The notes: generated by a model not told the origin, from the letters alone. Positions 1-8,829 are shown, counted from the first letter of the stretch. The stretch: DNA of 64,000 bases from UBA2784 sp964494625 (GCA_964494625.1 CAZBRT010000003.1:62001-126000); one strand, 5' to 3'. Program-made: numbers and translations.

Positions 1-58
1 CGAACTTGAAAATGCCTCATCGCTCCTGATGCCGCAAAAGGTGGCCGGCCAGGCATGA
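1..58 (+). CDS. C-terminal tail of an unidentified upstream gene (partial)
   Basis: A reading frame enters from the left edge and ends at TGA 56-58. The last 18 residues include SLLMPQKVAGQA. Its stop overlaps the ATG of the ABC1 kinase gene at 55 in an ATGA arrangement, the same translational coupling used by the following genes. That overlap is the main reason to believe it is real. Too little protein is visible to assign a family. Confidence 0.45.
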   Translation, partial: ELENASSLLMPQKVAGQA

Positions 59-1416
59 CGCAGAAGCGCGACGGCGAAGGCAATACGCGCCTCAAGCGGG
101 CCGGGCGCTATGCCAGTGTCGGGGCGCGGCTGACGGGCTTTGCCGCAAAGGCGGGCGCACGCGCGCTGGTCGGGCGGGATGCCGGTGGCGTCGAGTCTGC
201 AAAGCAACTCAAGGCAGTTCTCGGGCGTCTCAAGGGACCGGTGATGAAGGTTGCGCAGATGCTGGCAACCGTGCCGGATTTCCTGCCGCCGGCCTTTGCC
301 GAGGAATTGGCAACGCTTCAGGCCAACGCGCCGCCGATGGGACCGCCTTTCGTGCGGCGGCGCATGGCGGCTGAGCTGGGCGCGGATTGGGCTGCAAAAT
401 TCCGGTCATTCGAAATGACGGCGGCGGCGGCCGCATCGCTGGGGCAGGTGCATCGCGCGGTGGCGCATGACGGCACCTTGCTGGCGGTCAAGCTCCAGTA
501 TCCCGACATGCAGTCAGCGGTTGCGGCTGATCTCAAGCAGCTCAATTTCGCGCTTTCGGTGTTCCGCCGTCTCGACCGCTCCATCGACACGAGCGACATC
601 GGTGCCGAGATCGGCGCGCGGCTCAACGAGGAACTCGACTATGATCTCGAGCGCCGCCACATGGCGCTCTATCGCGCGATCCTTGCCGGGGATCCCGGCG
701 TGCATGTGCCATCGGCGTTTGACGCGCTTTCAACGCGGCGGCTCCTTGCCATGTCGTGGCTTGATGGTGCGCCGATGCTCTCCTTCCGCGATGCGCCGCA
801 GGCGATGCGCAACCGGATTGCCGTCAATCTTTTCCGCGCGTGGTGGCATCCATTCGCGCGCCATGCGGTCATCCACGGTGATCCGCATCTGGGGAATTAC
901 TCGGTGCGCAAGGACGGATCACTCAATCTGCTTGATTTCGGATGCATCCGGGTCTTCCAGCCCGGCTTCGTTGCGGGCGTGATCGGGCTTTACAGGGCAC
1001 TGCGCGATGACGACCGCAAGGCCCAGATCGCCGCCTATCAGGAATGGGGCTTCGGCAATCTTTCGGACGCGCTGATTGACACGCTGAACATCTGGGCGCG
1101 GTTCATCTATGGGCCCTTGCTGGATGACCGCGTGCGCAGCGTCGCCGACGGCATATCACCCGCGGATTATGGTCGCGCGGAAGCCTCTGAAGTCCATGGC
1201 CGCCTGCGCAAGCTTGGTCCCGTGAAGCCGCCGCGCGCCTTTGTGTTCATGGACCGTGCGGCGATCGGGCTTGGCTCCGTGTTCCTGCATCTCAAGGCCG
1301 AACTCAATTTCTACCTGCTCTTCAACGAGGCCATCGAGGGTTTCAGTGTGAAGGCGTTGGCGGCACGCCAGAAGAAGGCGCTGATTCAGGCGGGTATCGG
1401 CCTTCCGGAGGATTGA
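55..1416 (+). CDS. ABC1/UbiB-family atypical kinase (AarF/ADCK-like)
   Basis: This 453-residue protein belongs to the ABC1 (UbiB/COQ8/ADCK) family of atypical kinases, whose members support ubiquinone synthesis or lipid homeostasis. The alanine-rich nucleotide loop followed by SLGQVHRA lies near residues 123-134, the VAVK-type lysine is K146, the catalytic loop HGDPHLGN is at 274-281 and the metal-binding DFG is at 293-295. The family KxGQ motif reads KVAQ at 65-68, so its glycine is alanine. There is no C-terminal membrane pair like that of Escherichia coli UbiB, so this is probably a soluble paralogue and not the housekeeping UbiB. It starts inside an upstream gene and overlaps the next one, which implies an operon. 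The family call is firm; the substrate is unknown. Confidence 0.9.
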   Translation: MTQKRDGEGNTRLKRAGRYASVGARLTGFAAKAGARALVGRDAGGVESAKQLKAVLGRLKGPVMKVAQMLATVPDFLPPAFAEELATLQANAPPMGPPFVRRRMAAELGADWAAKFRSFEMTAAAAASLGQVHRAVAHDGTLLAVKLQYPDMQSAVAADLKQLNFALSVFRRLDRSIDTSDIGAEIGARLNEELDYDLERRHMALYRAILAGDPGVHVPSAFDALSTRRLLAMSWLDGAPMLSFRDAPQAMRNRIAVNLFRAWWHPFARHAVIHGDPHLGNYSVRKDGSLNLLDFGCIRVFQPGFVAGVIGLYRALRDDDRKAQIAAYQEWGFGNLSDALIDTLNIWARFIYGPLLDDRVRSVADGISPADYGRAEASEVHGRLRKLGPVKPPRAFVFMDRAAIGLGSVFLHLKAELNFYLLFNEAIEGFSVKALAARQKKALIQAGIGLPED

Positions 1417-2456
1417 TGAGCGATTTCCATCGCACTCGCGCCTATTGGCATTTCTGGGCAGGGGAGGCGCTGCGCGGTTCGTCGCCGGTCTATGCCGCGA
1501 TTGCACGCCGCATCGGCGATGATGACGATCTCAAATCACTCTGCGATGTGCGCAAGGCGGGGCAGCCGCCCGCCAACCTTCTGTTCGGTGCCGTGCATTT
1601 TCTGCTTCTGGGTGGTGCGAAAGATCCGCTGCCCCGTTTCTATCCGCATCTTGGCGGATCACATGATGCTGACCCCGAAGCGGCCTTTCCGTTTTTCCGC
1701 GCTTTCTGCCTGCGCCATGAAAAAAAGGTCCGCGACCTTATCGCTGCCCGCGTGACCAACACGAATGAGGTGCGGCGCTCGACCTTCCTCCTGCCGATGC
1801 TTCATGCCGCGCATGAAGCGGCAGGGCTTCCCCTTTATCTCGTCGAAGTGGGTCCAAGTGCGGGCCTCAACCTCAATTTCGACCGTTACGCCTATCGCTA
1901 TCAGGATGCGGACGGCCAGTTTGTGACGGCGGGTGATCCGGCGTCGCCGCTTTTGCTTGAGGCGGAACTGCGGGGGCGGTTCGGCGCTATCGCCGTGCCG
2001 CCCATCGCGCGACGCGTGGGGCTGGAACTCAATCCGGTTGATCTGTCGCTGGAGGAAGACCGGCGCTGGCTCAAGGCCCTCTTGTGGCCGGGTCTGAATG
2101 CGCGGTTCCAGCGCCTTGATGCGGCGCTTCAGATCGCGATGGCCGCACCGCCCCCCATCCGGTCAGGCAGTGCCCTCGACACGCTGGCAGCTGCGCTGGA
2201 TGAAACGCCAGCGGGTAGCGTTCCGGTCGTCATGCACAGTGTCGTCACCTATCAATTCTCGCCGGAAATGAATGAAGCGTTTGCCGCGATCATCGCCATG
2301 GCGTCACGTCACCGTCTGGTCATGGAGGTTTCTTGCGAGTATGACGGCAAGGCCTATCCCATGATGCTTACGCGCCATGAGGGCGGCACGAAAACGCAGG
2401 AGCGGCTTCTTGGCGAGGCGCATCAGCATGGAGACTGGCTGGTGTGGCACGCATGA
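1416..2456 (+). CDS. DUF2332 family protein
   Basis: This 346-residue protein has the conserved core VEVGPSAGLNL followed by a DRYAYRY segment (residues 143-160) that I associate with DUF2332. The VEVGxSAG stretch recalls a nucleotide- or SAM-binding loop, but no reaction is established for the family. It has no signal peptide or membrane segment and should be cytoplasmic. The ATG at 1416 shares one base with the TGA of the ABC1 kinase gene (TGATG), so I prefer it to the TTG three bases earlier. The tight coupling suggests co-expression with the kinase and the thioesterase that follows. Function cannot be given. Confidence 0.75.
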   Translation: MSDFHRTRAYWHFWAGEALRGSSPVYAAIARRIGDDDDLKSLCDVRKAGQPPANLLFGAVHFLLLGGAKDPLPRFYPHLGGSHDADPEAAFPFFRAFCLRHEKKVRDLIAARVTNTNEVRRSTFLLPMLHAAHEAAGLPLYLVEVGPSAGLNLNFDRYAYRYQDADGQFVTAGDPASPLLLEAELRGRFGAIAVPPIARRVGLELNPVDLSLEEDRRWLKALLWPGLNARFQRLDAALQIAMAAPPPIRSGSALDTLAAALDETPAGSVPVVMHSVVTYQFSPEMNEAFAAIIAMASRHRLVMEVSCEYDGKAYPMMLTRHEGGTKTQERLLGEAHQHGDWLVWHA

Positions 2457-2471
2457 GCCGGGACGGATGAA

Positions 2472-2945
2472 ATGACGGATGATCTTCTCGAGGAAATGCA
2501 GCCGCCGATCCCGCCGGGTTTCGTGCCGGTCAACTGGTATCAGGGTTTTGGCCGGCTGATCGGTCCGCTCTACGAGAAGATCGGGGCGGACGGAAAATTC
2601 TCGCGCGCCTTTATGGTCGGCGAGCATCACACCAACGGCATGAAGAATTGCCATGGCGGGATGCTGATGGCCTTTGCCGACATGGCGTTCGGCCATGCGA
2701 TATCGCTCGGCACGCACCGCTTCTGGGTGACCGTGCGGCTTGTCACCGATTTCATTTCCTCGGCGCAGACCGGTGAATGGGTCGAAGGCAATGGCGAAAT
2801 CGTGGGCGCTGACGGTGACCTCTATACGGTGCGCGGGCGGGTGTGGTGCGGCGACCGCCTCATCATGACCGGCACCGGTATTTTCAAGGCGCTGGGCGAG
2901 CGGCCGATGAAGCCGCATTGGGTTTCCGGAACAATCGGCGGATGA
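2472..2945 (+). CDS. PaaI-type hotdog-fold acyl-CoA thioesterase
   Basis: This 157-residue single-domain hotdog protein carries the PaaI/4HBT signature: N60-C-HGG at 60-63 just before the long helix, and D70 inside that helix, where the family acidic residue lies. Such enzymes hydrolyse acyl-CoA thioesters in the cytoplasm, but the acyl group cannot be read from the sequence. It lies 15 bp after the DUF2332 gene, and its stop overlaps the start of the alpha/beta hydrolase gene, so the three are probably one transcript. The fold is well supported and the substrate unknown. Confidence 0.85.
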   Translation: MTDDLLEEMQPPIPPGFVPVNWYQGFGRLIGPLYEKIGADGKFSRAFMVGEHHTNGMKNCHGGMLMAFADMAFGHAISLGTHRFWVTVRLVTDFISSAQTGEWVEGNGEIVGADGDLYTVRGRVWCGDRLIMTGTGIFKALGERPMKPHWVSGTIGG

Positions 2946-3922
2946 GCGACAAGCCTGCAAACACGGGGCACGTCAATCTCTCCCACGACATGGCGGGCGG
3001 CGGGCCACTGGCGCGCTTTCAGGGCGCGGTACCTGCCGCGCCGATCTGGTTCAACGAGGCCGTGGCGGTTGAAGCCGAGAGCGCCTTTGTTGCGGTCGAA
3101 GGTGCGCGCATCCATTACCTGCGCTGGGGCAGCAAGGCCAATCCGGGCATTCTTCTGGTACACGGCAATGGCGCCCATGCCTTCTGGTGGTCGTTCATCG
3201 CGCCGTTCCTCGCGCGTGACTACAACGTCGCCGCGCTTGACCTTTCCGGCATGGGTGACAGCGCGTGGCGCGATGCCTACTCGCTTGATCTCTTTGCGCG
3301 CGAGCAATTGGCCGTGTGCGACCATGCCGGCATGTTCGCGCTCGCCGAGAAGCCGATCATCGTTGCGCATTCCTTCGGCGGGTTTGTCACCATCGTGACG
3401 GGCGGGCGCTATGGTGAGCAGCTTGCCGGTACGATCATTGTCGATTCTCCGGTCAATCCGCCGGGTCGCGAGGAGGGTCCGCCCAACCGCACCATCCGCC
3501 CGCACCGCATCTATCCCGACATGACGGCCGCCCTGTCGCGATTCCGGCTGGCGCCTGATCAGCCTTGCGAAAACGACTACATTGTCGATTTCGTCGCGCG
3601 GCGCTCGCTCAAGGCGGTCGACGGGGGCCTCACCTGGAAGTTCGATCCGCGCATCTGGACGCGCTTTGCCATTGAGGATGTCGCAAGACTGTTGCGGGCG
3701 ACCAAATGCCGAATCGCTGTCTTCCGGGGCGAGACCTCGCGGCTGATGCCGCCGGAAATCGGCGCCTATATGTACAGTCTTCTTGGCCATGCGGCGCCCG
3801 TGGTCGAGATCCCCAAGGCCCACCATCACGTCATGCTGGACCAGCCTTTGGCCTTTGTGGCGGCGCTTCGCGCCATTCTGGCGGACTGGAACCACTCTGA
3901 TCCGCGTGCCCGCAAGGGATGA
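2942..3922 (+). CDS. alpha/beta-fold hydrolase
   Basis: This 326-residue alpha/beta hydrolase has an oxyanion loop LLVHGNGAHAFWW (71-83), a nucleophile elbow AHSFGG with S144 in place of the canonical GxSxG, and a C-terminal HHHVMLDQP (294-302) supplying the catalytic histidine. The DLSGMGDS segment at 100-107 is typical of epoxide-hydrolase and haloalkane-dehalogenase-like members. ATG 2942 overlaps the previous stop (ATGA) and gives a normal N-terminus; an in-frame extension to 2843 would run through the thioesterase gene. Substrate is unknown. It closes the first operon. Confidence 0.85.
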   Translation: MSDKPANTGHVNLSHDMAGGGPLARFQGAVPAAPIWFNEAVAVEAESAFVAVEGARIHYLRWGSKANPGILLVHGNGAHAFWWSFIAPFLARDYNVAALDLSGMGDSAWRDAYSLDLFAREQLAVCDHAGMFALAEKPIIVAHSFGGFVTIVTGGRYGEQLAGTIIVDSPVNPPGREEGPPNRTIRPHRIYPDMTAALSRFRLAPDQPCENDYIVDFVARRSLKAVDGGLTWKFDPRIWTRFAIEDVARLLRATKCRIAVFRGETSRLMPPEIGAYMYSLLGHAAPVVEIPKAHHHVMLDQPLAFVAALRAILADWNHSDPRARKG

Positions 3923-4028
3923 GCCGCCGCATCGCCTGACGCAGGTGTCAGCTTGCCCGGACGGGGGCGATTGCTATAGTCGGCCCTCACGAATTTCCGA
4001 ACCTTTGACCGCCTTGGGGGAGCTTTTC

Positions 4029-4244
4029 ATGGCCGGACACAATGAAGGCCGCGGCAACATGAACATTGCCGAGCAGCAGGAAACCTATCGCACATTCATG
4101 ACGATGACGAAGTGGGGGACGATTCTCTGCGTCCTCGCGCTGATCGGGCTTGCGTTGTTCCGCACGAATGAAGGTCACCCGCGCGCGACGATCAAGGGCG
4201 CGGAGGGCCACAGCGCACTTGTCTCTTCCACCTCGTTTGCCTGA
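4029..4244 (+). CDS. aa3-type cytochrome c oxidase subunit IV
   Basis: This 71-residue protein matches the short bacterial aa3 oxidase subunit IV family (COX4_pro_2 type): a polar N-terminus with an EQQETYRTFM segment, a single membrane helix (about residues 29-43) and a short polar tail. It is an accessory inner-membrane subunit whose contribution to catalysis is small. A GGGGGAG stretch precedes the ATG. It sits 13 bp upstream of pntAA, and I recall the same pairing in other alphaproteobacteria. The catalytic oxidase subunits are not in the window. Confidence 0.78.
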   Translation: MAGHNEGRGNMNIAEQQETYRTFMTMTKWGTILCVLALIGLALFRTNEGHPRATIKGAEGHSALVSSTSFA

Positions 4245-4257
4245 CGGCCCCGGAATC

Positions 4258-5394
4258 ATGAAAATCGCCGTCCTCAAGGAACGCCGGGAGCATGAGCGGC
4301 GCGTGGCCGCCACGCCGGAGACGGTGAAAAAGCTGTTGGGGCTGGGTGCTTCCGTCGCCGTCGAAGCTGGCGCGGGTGCAGCTGCGCGCATTCCCGATGG
4401 CGACTATGCCGCCGCGGGCGCGACGATTGCGGCTGACGCAAAAGGCGCACTTGATGGTGCTGACATCATTTTCAAGGTGCAGCGGCTTGAGGCGGATGAA
4501 CTGCGCCATGCCAGGCCCGGCACCGTGCTTGTCGCCAATCTTCAGCCCTATCAGGAGCGGGCAGGCATCGAAGCCTGTGCCTCTGCCGGACTTGTCGCCT
4601 GTGCAATGGAACTCGTGCCGCGTATCAGCCGCGCGCAGACGATGGACGTCTTGTCGTCGCAGGCCAATCTTGCGGGCTACAAGGCTGTCATTGACGCAGC
4701 CGCCACCTATGGGCGCGCGTTCCCCATGATGATGACGGCGGCGGGCACGGTTGCGCCCGCGCGCGTCCTGGTTTTCGGCGCAGGCGTTGCAGGCCTTCAG
4801 GCAATCGCGACCGCAAGGCGCCTTGGCGCCATCGTCTCGGCAACGGACGTACGCCCCGCTGCCAAGGAGCAGGTGGAATCGCTGGGCGCGACCTTCGTTG
4901 CGGTCATTGATGACGAATTCAAACAGGCGGAAACGGCGGCCGGCTATGCCAAGCCGATGAGCGCCGAATACCAGGCCAAGCAGGCCGCGCTGATTGCCGA
5001 CACCATCAAGAAGCAGGATGTCGCGATCTGCACGGCGCTCATCCCCGGCCGAAAAGCCCCTGTCCTCATCAGCGAGGCCATGGTCAAGACGATGAAGCCG
5101 GGCTCCGTCATCGTTGACCTGGCGGTTGAGCAGGGCGGCAATTGCCCGCTGTCACGGCCCGGCGAAGTGGTCGAGGTGCATGGGGTCACCCTTGTGGGCC
5201 ATCTCAATGTGCCGAGCCGCGTGGCAGCCGACGCGTCGAGCCTTTACGCGCGCAATCTCTTCAACTTCGTGTCGCTGATGGTGGACAAGAAGACGAAAAG
5301 CCTTTCCATCCCATGGGACGACGAAATCATCAAGGGCGTTGCGCTCACGCGCGACGGCAAAATCATCCACCCTGCGCTGCAGGCACAGGGCTGA
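4258..5394 (+). CDS. pntAA: NAD(P) transhydrogenase subunit alpha part 1 (PntAA)
   Basis: This 378-residue soluble domain I of the proton-translocating transhydrogenase binds NAD(H) and passes hydride to NADP+ on PntB, driven by the proton gradient, to make NADPH. It begins MKIAVLKER, typical of the alanine dehydrogenase/PntA fold, and has the Rossmann motif GAGVAG at 174-179. In this split form the membrane part of alpha is a separate gene, as in Rhodospirillum rubrum. I chose ATG 4258 because it gives the family N-terminus; the frame stays open upstream through the oxidase subunit gene. Operon with pntAB and pntB. Confidence 0.95.
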   Translation: MKIAVLKERREHERRVAATPETVKKLLGLGASVAVEAGAGAAARIPDGDYAAAGATIAADAKGALDGADIIFKVQRLEADELRHARPGTVLVANLQPYQERAGIEACASAGLVACAMELVPRISRAQTMDVLSSQANLAGYKAVIDAAATYGRAFPMMMTAAGTVAPARVLVFGAGVAGLQAIATARRLGAIVSATDVRPAAKEQVESLGATFVAVIDDEFKQAETAAGYAKPMSAEYQAKQAALIADTIKKQDVAICTALIPGRKAPVLISEAMVKTMKPGSVIVDLAVEQGGNCPLSRPGEVVEVHGVTLVGHLNVPSRVAADASSLYARNLFNFVSLMVDKKTKSLSIPWDDEIIKGVALTRDGKIIHPALQAQG

Positions 5395-5406
5395 AGGAGC
5401 AAATCC

Positions 5407-5724
5407 ATGGAAGCGATTGATCCGATCATCTTCCGCCTCTCGATCTTCGTGCTTGCCGTTTTCGTGGGCTATTATGTCGTGTGGAGCGTGACGCCCGCGC
5501 TGCACACGCCGCTGATGAGCGTCACCAACGCGATTTCCTCCGTCATCATCGTGGGTGCATTGATCGCGGTTGCCGTGCCCTTGCTGCAGGCAACGGGCGA
5601 TGGCGCACTCGTCTCAAAGATTTTCGGATTTGCCGCCGTCGTTCTGGCCAGCGTCAACATTTTCGGCGGTTTTCTCGTGACGCAACGGATGCTGGCCATG
5701 TACCGGAAAAAGTCCAGGGGCTGA
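5407..5724 (+). CDS. pntAB: NAD(P) transhydrogenase subunit alpha part 2 (PntAB)
   Basis: This 105-residue membrane protein supplies the first transmembrane helices of domain II. Three hydrophobic segments lie near residues 9-28, 38-60 and 72-95, and the second contains the conserved TNAISSVIIVGA stretch. With PntB it forms the proton channel. The gene starts 12 bp after pntAA behind a GAAGGAG ribosome-binding site. Length and sequence are standard for the split-subunit type. Confidence 0.93.
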   Translation: MEAIDPIIFRLSIFVLAVFVGYYVVWSVTPALHTPLMSVTNAISSVIIVGALIAVAVPLLQATGDGALVSKIFGFAAVVLASVNIFGGFLVTQRMLAMYRKKSRG

Positions 5725-5760
5725 AACGCCCGGGCATTCAGTGGGGGTAAAGAGTTCGCC

Positions 5761-6030
5761 ATGCCTGACATCAATCCGAACGACGTCGGCTTTTACGTCA
5801 TCCTTGCGGCTGCGGCCGTGTCACTGGTCTTTGCCTTCCTGTCGATGGCGCGGATCGCGCGGGCGGCCGGGTTTCTTTGCCTTGCCGTCTCGATTGCCAT
5901 GGTTGCCATCATCGTGAAGGGGCCGGTCGAGCCGATCCATATCTGGATTTCAGGCTTTGCGCTTCTGGGGGCGGTTGCCTTCATCTCGCAAGGCGGCACC
6001 AGCAACGACGACATGAACAAGCCGCACTGA
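5761..6030 (+). CDS. small membrane protein of unknown function between pntAB and pntB
   Basis: This 89-residue protein has three predicted membrane helices (about residues 10-29, 35-52 and 60-78) and a polar tail ending SNDDMNKPH. It lies 36 bp after pntAB and 28 bp before pntB on the same strand, so it is almost certainly on the same transcript. It is not PntAB or PntB, both of which are complete. I do not recognise the family. Position and topology suggest an accessory or assembly factor for the transhydrogenase, but that is inference. Confidence 0.7.
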   Translation: MPDINPNDVGFYVILAAAAVSLVFAFLSMARIARAAGFLCLAVSIAMVAIIVKGPVEPIHIWISGFALLGAVAFISQGGTSNDDMNKPH

Positions 6031-6058
6031 TTTTCCTTCTCGCCGGATCCAAGCCACC

Positions 6059-7459
6059 ATGGACGCCAATCTTGCCGCATTGCTCTATCTCGTCGCGGGC
6101 GTCCTCTTCATCCAGGCGCTGCGGGGGCTTTCCAATCCGGAATCCGCGCGGCGGGGCAATACGCTCGGCATCATCGGCATGGCGGTCGCAATCGCGACGA
6201 CGCTGGTGTCGCTGGGTGTCACCGACAAGCTGACCTGGATGCTGATCGGCGGCGGCATTGCGCTCGGTGGCCTTATCGGCGGGATCATCGCCCGGCGGAT
6301 CGCCATGACGGCGATGCCGCAGCTGGTGGCGGCGTTCCATTCGCTGGTCGGCATGGCGGCTGTCCTGGTGGCAGCTGCCGCGCTCTACAGCCCGGCGGCC
6401 TATGGCATCGGCGATCCGGGCCATATCCACGGCGTAAGCCTGATCGAGTTGTCGCTGGGTGTGGCCATCGGCGCGATCACGTTTTCGGGCTCGGTGATCG
6501 CCTTTGCCAAGCTCAACGGCAACATGTCGGGTGCGCCGATCCTTTTGCCGTTCAGGCACGGGGTCAACATCCTTCTGGCGCTGGCGCTGGTGGCGCTCAT
6601 CTTTGCCCTGGTGAAATCGGGCGGCGGTGATGTCACGGCGTTCTGGGGCATCACCATCGTTGCCCTGGTGCTGGGTGTCACCATCATCGTGCCCATCGGC
6701 GGCGCCGACATGCCGGTCGTTGTCTCGATGCTCAATTCCTATTCGGGTTGGGCGGCGGCGGCCCTTGGCTTCACGCTGGAGAATACGGCGCTCATCATCA
6801 CCGGTTCGCTGGTGGGGTCATCGGGTGCCATCCTCTCCTACATCATGTGCAAGGGCATGAACCGTTCGTTCGTGTCGGTCATCCTCGGCGGGTTCGGCGG
6901 CGAGACGGCCGCGGCCGGTGGCAAGGTCGAAACGCGGCCCGTGAAGCAGGGTTCGGCTGATGATGCGGCCTTCATCATGAAGAATGCGGGCAGCGTCATC
7001 ATCGTGCCGGGATATGGCATGGCGGTCGCGCAGGCGCAGCATTCCTTGCGTGAAATGGCCGATCGCCTGAAGCATGAGGGCGTGAAGGTATCCTACGCCA
7101 TCCATCCGGTGGCAGGGCGCATGCCGGGGCACATGAACGTGCTCCTGGCCGAAGCGAACGTGCCCTATGACGAGGTCTTCGAGCTTGAGGACATCAATTC
7201 GCAATTCTCGCAAGCCGATGTGGCCTTTGTGATCGGCGCCAATGACGTGACCAATCCCTCGGCCAAGAGCGATCCCAAGTCACCGATCTTCGGCATGCCG
7301 GTACTCGACGTCGAAAAGGCCAAGACAGTGCTTTTCATCAAGCGGGGCATGGGCTCGGGCTATGCCGGCATCGAGAACGAACTCTTCTTCCGCGACAACA
7401 CGATGATGCTGTTCGGCGACGCGAAGAAAATGGTCGATGAGATCGTGAAGTCGCTGTGA
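6059..7459 (+). CDS. pntB: NAD(P) transhydrogenase subunit beta (PntB)
   Basis: This 466-residue beta subunit has a membrane domain of about nine helices in its first 280 residues and a soluble NADP(H)-binding domain III at the C-terminus. Domain III shows the GYGMAVAQAQ nucleotide loop, the HPVAGRMPGHMNVLLAEA segment and VIGANDVTNPSA. It completes the PntAA-PntAB-PntB enzyme. ATG 6059 follows an A/C-rich stretch without a strong Shine-Dalgarno. A copy of a dispersed intergenic repeat follows directly and may end or stabilise the transcript. Confidence 0.95.
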   Translation: MDANLAALLYLVAGVLFIQALRGLSNPESARRGNTLGIIGMAVAIATTLVSLGVTDKLTWMLIGGGIALGGLIGGIIARRIAMTAMPQLVAAFHSLVGMAAVLVAAAALYSPAAYGIGDPGHIHGVSLIELSLGVAIGAITFSGSVIAFAKLNGNMSGAPILLPFRHGVNILLALALVALIFALVKSGGGDVTAFWGITIVALVLGVTIIVPIGGADMPVVVSMLNSYSGWAAAALGFTLENTALIITGSLVGSSGAILSYIMCKGMNRSFVSVILGGFGGETAAAGGKVETRPVKQGSADDAAFIMKNAGSVIIVPGYGMAVAQAQHSLREMADRLKHEGVKVSYAIHPVAGRMPGHMNVLLAEANVPYDEVFELEDINSQFSQADVAFVIGANDVTNPSAKSDPKSPIFGMPVLDVEKAKTVLFIKRGMGSGYAGIENELFFRDNTMMLFGDAKKMVDEIVKSL

Positions 7460-7484
7460 GGCGGCGGAATTGGCGAATTTTCTT

Positions 7485-7642
7485 CAGCCTCCCCTTTCCT
7501 AAAAGGGGAGGCGGGGCTTGAGTTGAGCGATAGCGAAACGCAAGCCCGGTGGGGTTGCGGGACGCGCTGGTGCGCTGGCCAACGTCTCCCCCCACCCGTT
7601 TTGCAATCGCAAAACGTGCCTCCCCCAAGGGGGAAGCGAAAG
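7485..7642 (+). repeat. dispersed intergenic repeat, copy A
   Basis: This is one of three related non-coding elements (others at 10564-10744 and 46117-46230). It begins CAGCCTCCCCTTT and contains a CTTGAG arm, a TAGCGAA spacer, the complementary CAAG arm and the shared core GGTGGGGTTGCGGGACG. It ends with a C-rich block and a GGGGGAAGCGAAAG tail. It fills the pntB to NTF2-like gap. Orientation is defined by the shared core. Confidence 0.7.
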
Positions 7643-7672
7643 AGTGAGCTTTCCCAACTGACGAGGTCATCC

Positions 7673-8158
7673 ATGCGTGTTCTTCTTTCCAGCGTTCTTG
7701 CCCTGATCCTGCTTGCGGCGCCCACGCGCGCCGATATTGCGCCACTGCCGCCCGAGCAAAGCGTGCGCGAGGCCGTCTTGGCCTATCTTGAGAATACCAA
7801 TGCCCATAGCGCCGAAGGTGTTGCCGGCATGTTCGTGCCGGGCGATGCCGCGCGCGTGCTCGACAATGGCAGGCTGGTGACGGCGGGTCGCGAGGGCGTG
7901 CTGCACGTGATCGGTGCCGAGCTTGAGACAACGCCTGGCCTCAGGCTTGAAGTCAGCGGCGACATCACGGTCGTGCTTTCACCGCAGGGCGATGCTGCTT
8001 CGGCCGATTTCAGCTATGACCATCACGTCACCGGTGAAGACGGCAAAGAAGTGAAGGTTTTCCAGGGCGTGATGTCGATGACCCTGTTTGCGGGCAGTGA
8101 AGGCTGGCAGATCGTCAGCGTGCATTCTTCGGCCAATCTGGCGTCCATGGCCCAATGA
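7673..8158 (+). CDS. secreted NTF2-like (SnoaL/DUF4440-type) protein
   Basis: This 161-residue protein has a Sec signal peptide (about residues 1-20, ending PTRA). The rest has the alternating helix and strand pattern of the NTF2-like superfamily: VREAVLAYLENTNAH at the start, then strands including a final GWQIVSVHSSAN. Such domains bind small ligands or act as lyases or isomerases, and no catalytic residues can be assigned here. ATG 7673 is chosen because it creates the signal peptide; the longer frame would enter repeat A. Its stop overlaps the next gene by 4 bp. Confidence 0.65.
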   Translation: MRVLLSSVLALILLAAPTRADIAPLPPEQSVREAVLAYLENTNAHSAEGVAGMFVPGDAARVLDNGRLVTAGREGVLHVIGAELETTPGLRLEVSGDITVVLSPQGDAASADFSYDHHVTGEDGKEVKVFQGVMSMTLFAGSEGWQIVSVHSSANLASMAQ

Positions 8159-8805
8159 CGCTTTCGTTCGACGTCTTCTGGTCGTTCCGCAGCCCCTATT
8201 CGTATCTGGCGCTGCATCAACTGGATGCGCTTCGGCGCGAGTGGGACGTTGCGATCAACGCGCGGCCTGTTCTGCCGATCGCGGTGCGCATCGAGGGCTT
8301 TTTCAAGCGGGCCAATCCGCTCTGGCTGCCTTATCTCGTGCGCGACACGATCCGCACGGCAGAGTTTCTTGGCGTGCCGTTCAAATATCCCGATCCCGAT
8401 CCGGTCGTGATGAACCTCAAGACCGGCGAGGTACCGAAGGAGCAGCCGCATATCCACCGCCTCACGCGGCTTGCGGTGCTCGCGGGCGAAGCGGGGCACG
8501 GTTTTGCCTTCATCCGTGAAGTCGGCACGATGCTTTGGAGCGGCGAGACGCGCCCCTGGAATGTGGGCGATCATCTGGCGCGGGCGGCGACACGCGCGGG
8601 CGTTGATCTGGCTGCCCTTGATGCGCGGCAGGTGGACGAGGCCGCGCGACTTGATGGCGTGATTGCCGAAAACCAGAAGGCGCTGGAGACGGCTGGCCAT
8701 TGGGGTGTGCCGACCATGGTGCTCGATGGCGAGCCCTTCTTCGGGCAGGACCGCATCGACCAGCTCATCTTCCGGCTGAAGCAGAAGGGCGCCAAGCGGC
8801 GCTGA
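8155..8805 (+). CDS. DsbA-like oxidoreductase, 2-hydroxychromene-2-carboxylate isomerase family
   Basis: This 216-residue protein has the kappa-class GST/DsbA fold. The active-site region reads SFRSPYSYLALHQL near residues 10-23 with no CxxC, as in 2-hydroxychromene-2-carboxylate isomerase, and the cis-proline region is WGVPTMVLDGEPFFGQDRID near 182-201. Named members isomerise an aromatic-degradation intermediate using glutathione, but no such pathway lies nearby, so the real substrate is open. It overlaps the NTF2-like gene by 4 bp. A bidirectional hairpin follows. Confidence 0.82.
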   Translation: MTLSFDVFWSFRSPYSYLALHQLDALRREWDVAINARPVLPIAVRIEGFFKRANPLWLPYLVRDTIRTAEFLGVPFKYPDPDPVVMNLKTGEVPKEQPHIHRLTRLAVLAGEAGHGFAFIREVGTMLWSGETRPWNVGDHLARAATRAGVDLAALDARQVDEAARLDGVIAENQKALETAGHWGVPTMVLDGEPFFGQDRIDQLIFRLKQKGAKRR

Positions 8806-8829
8806 GGGTCTGCCATTCGCCCAAACAAA

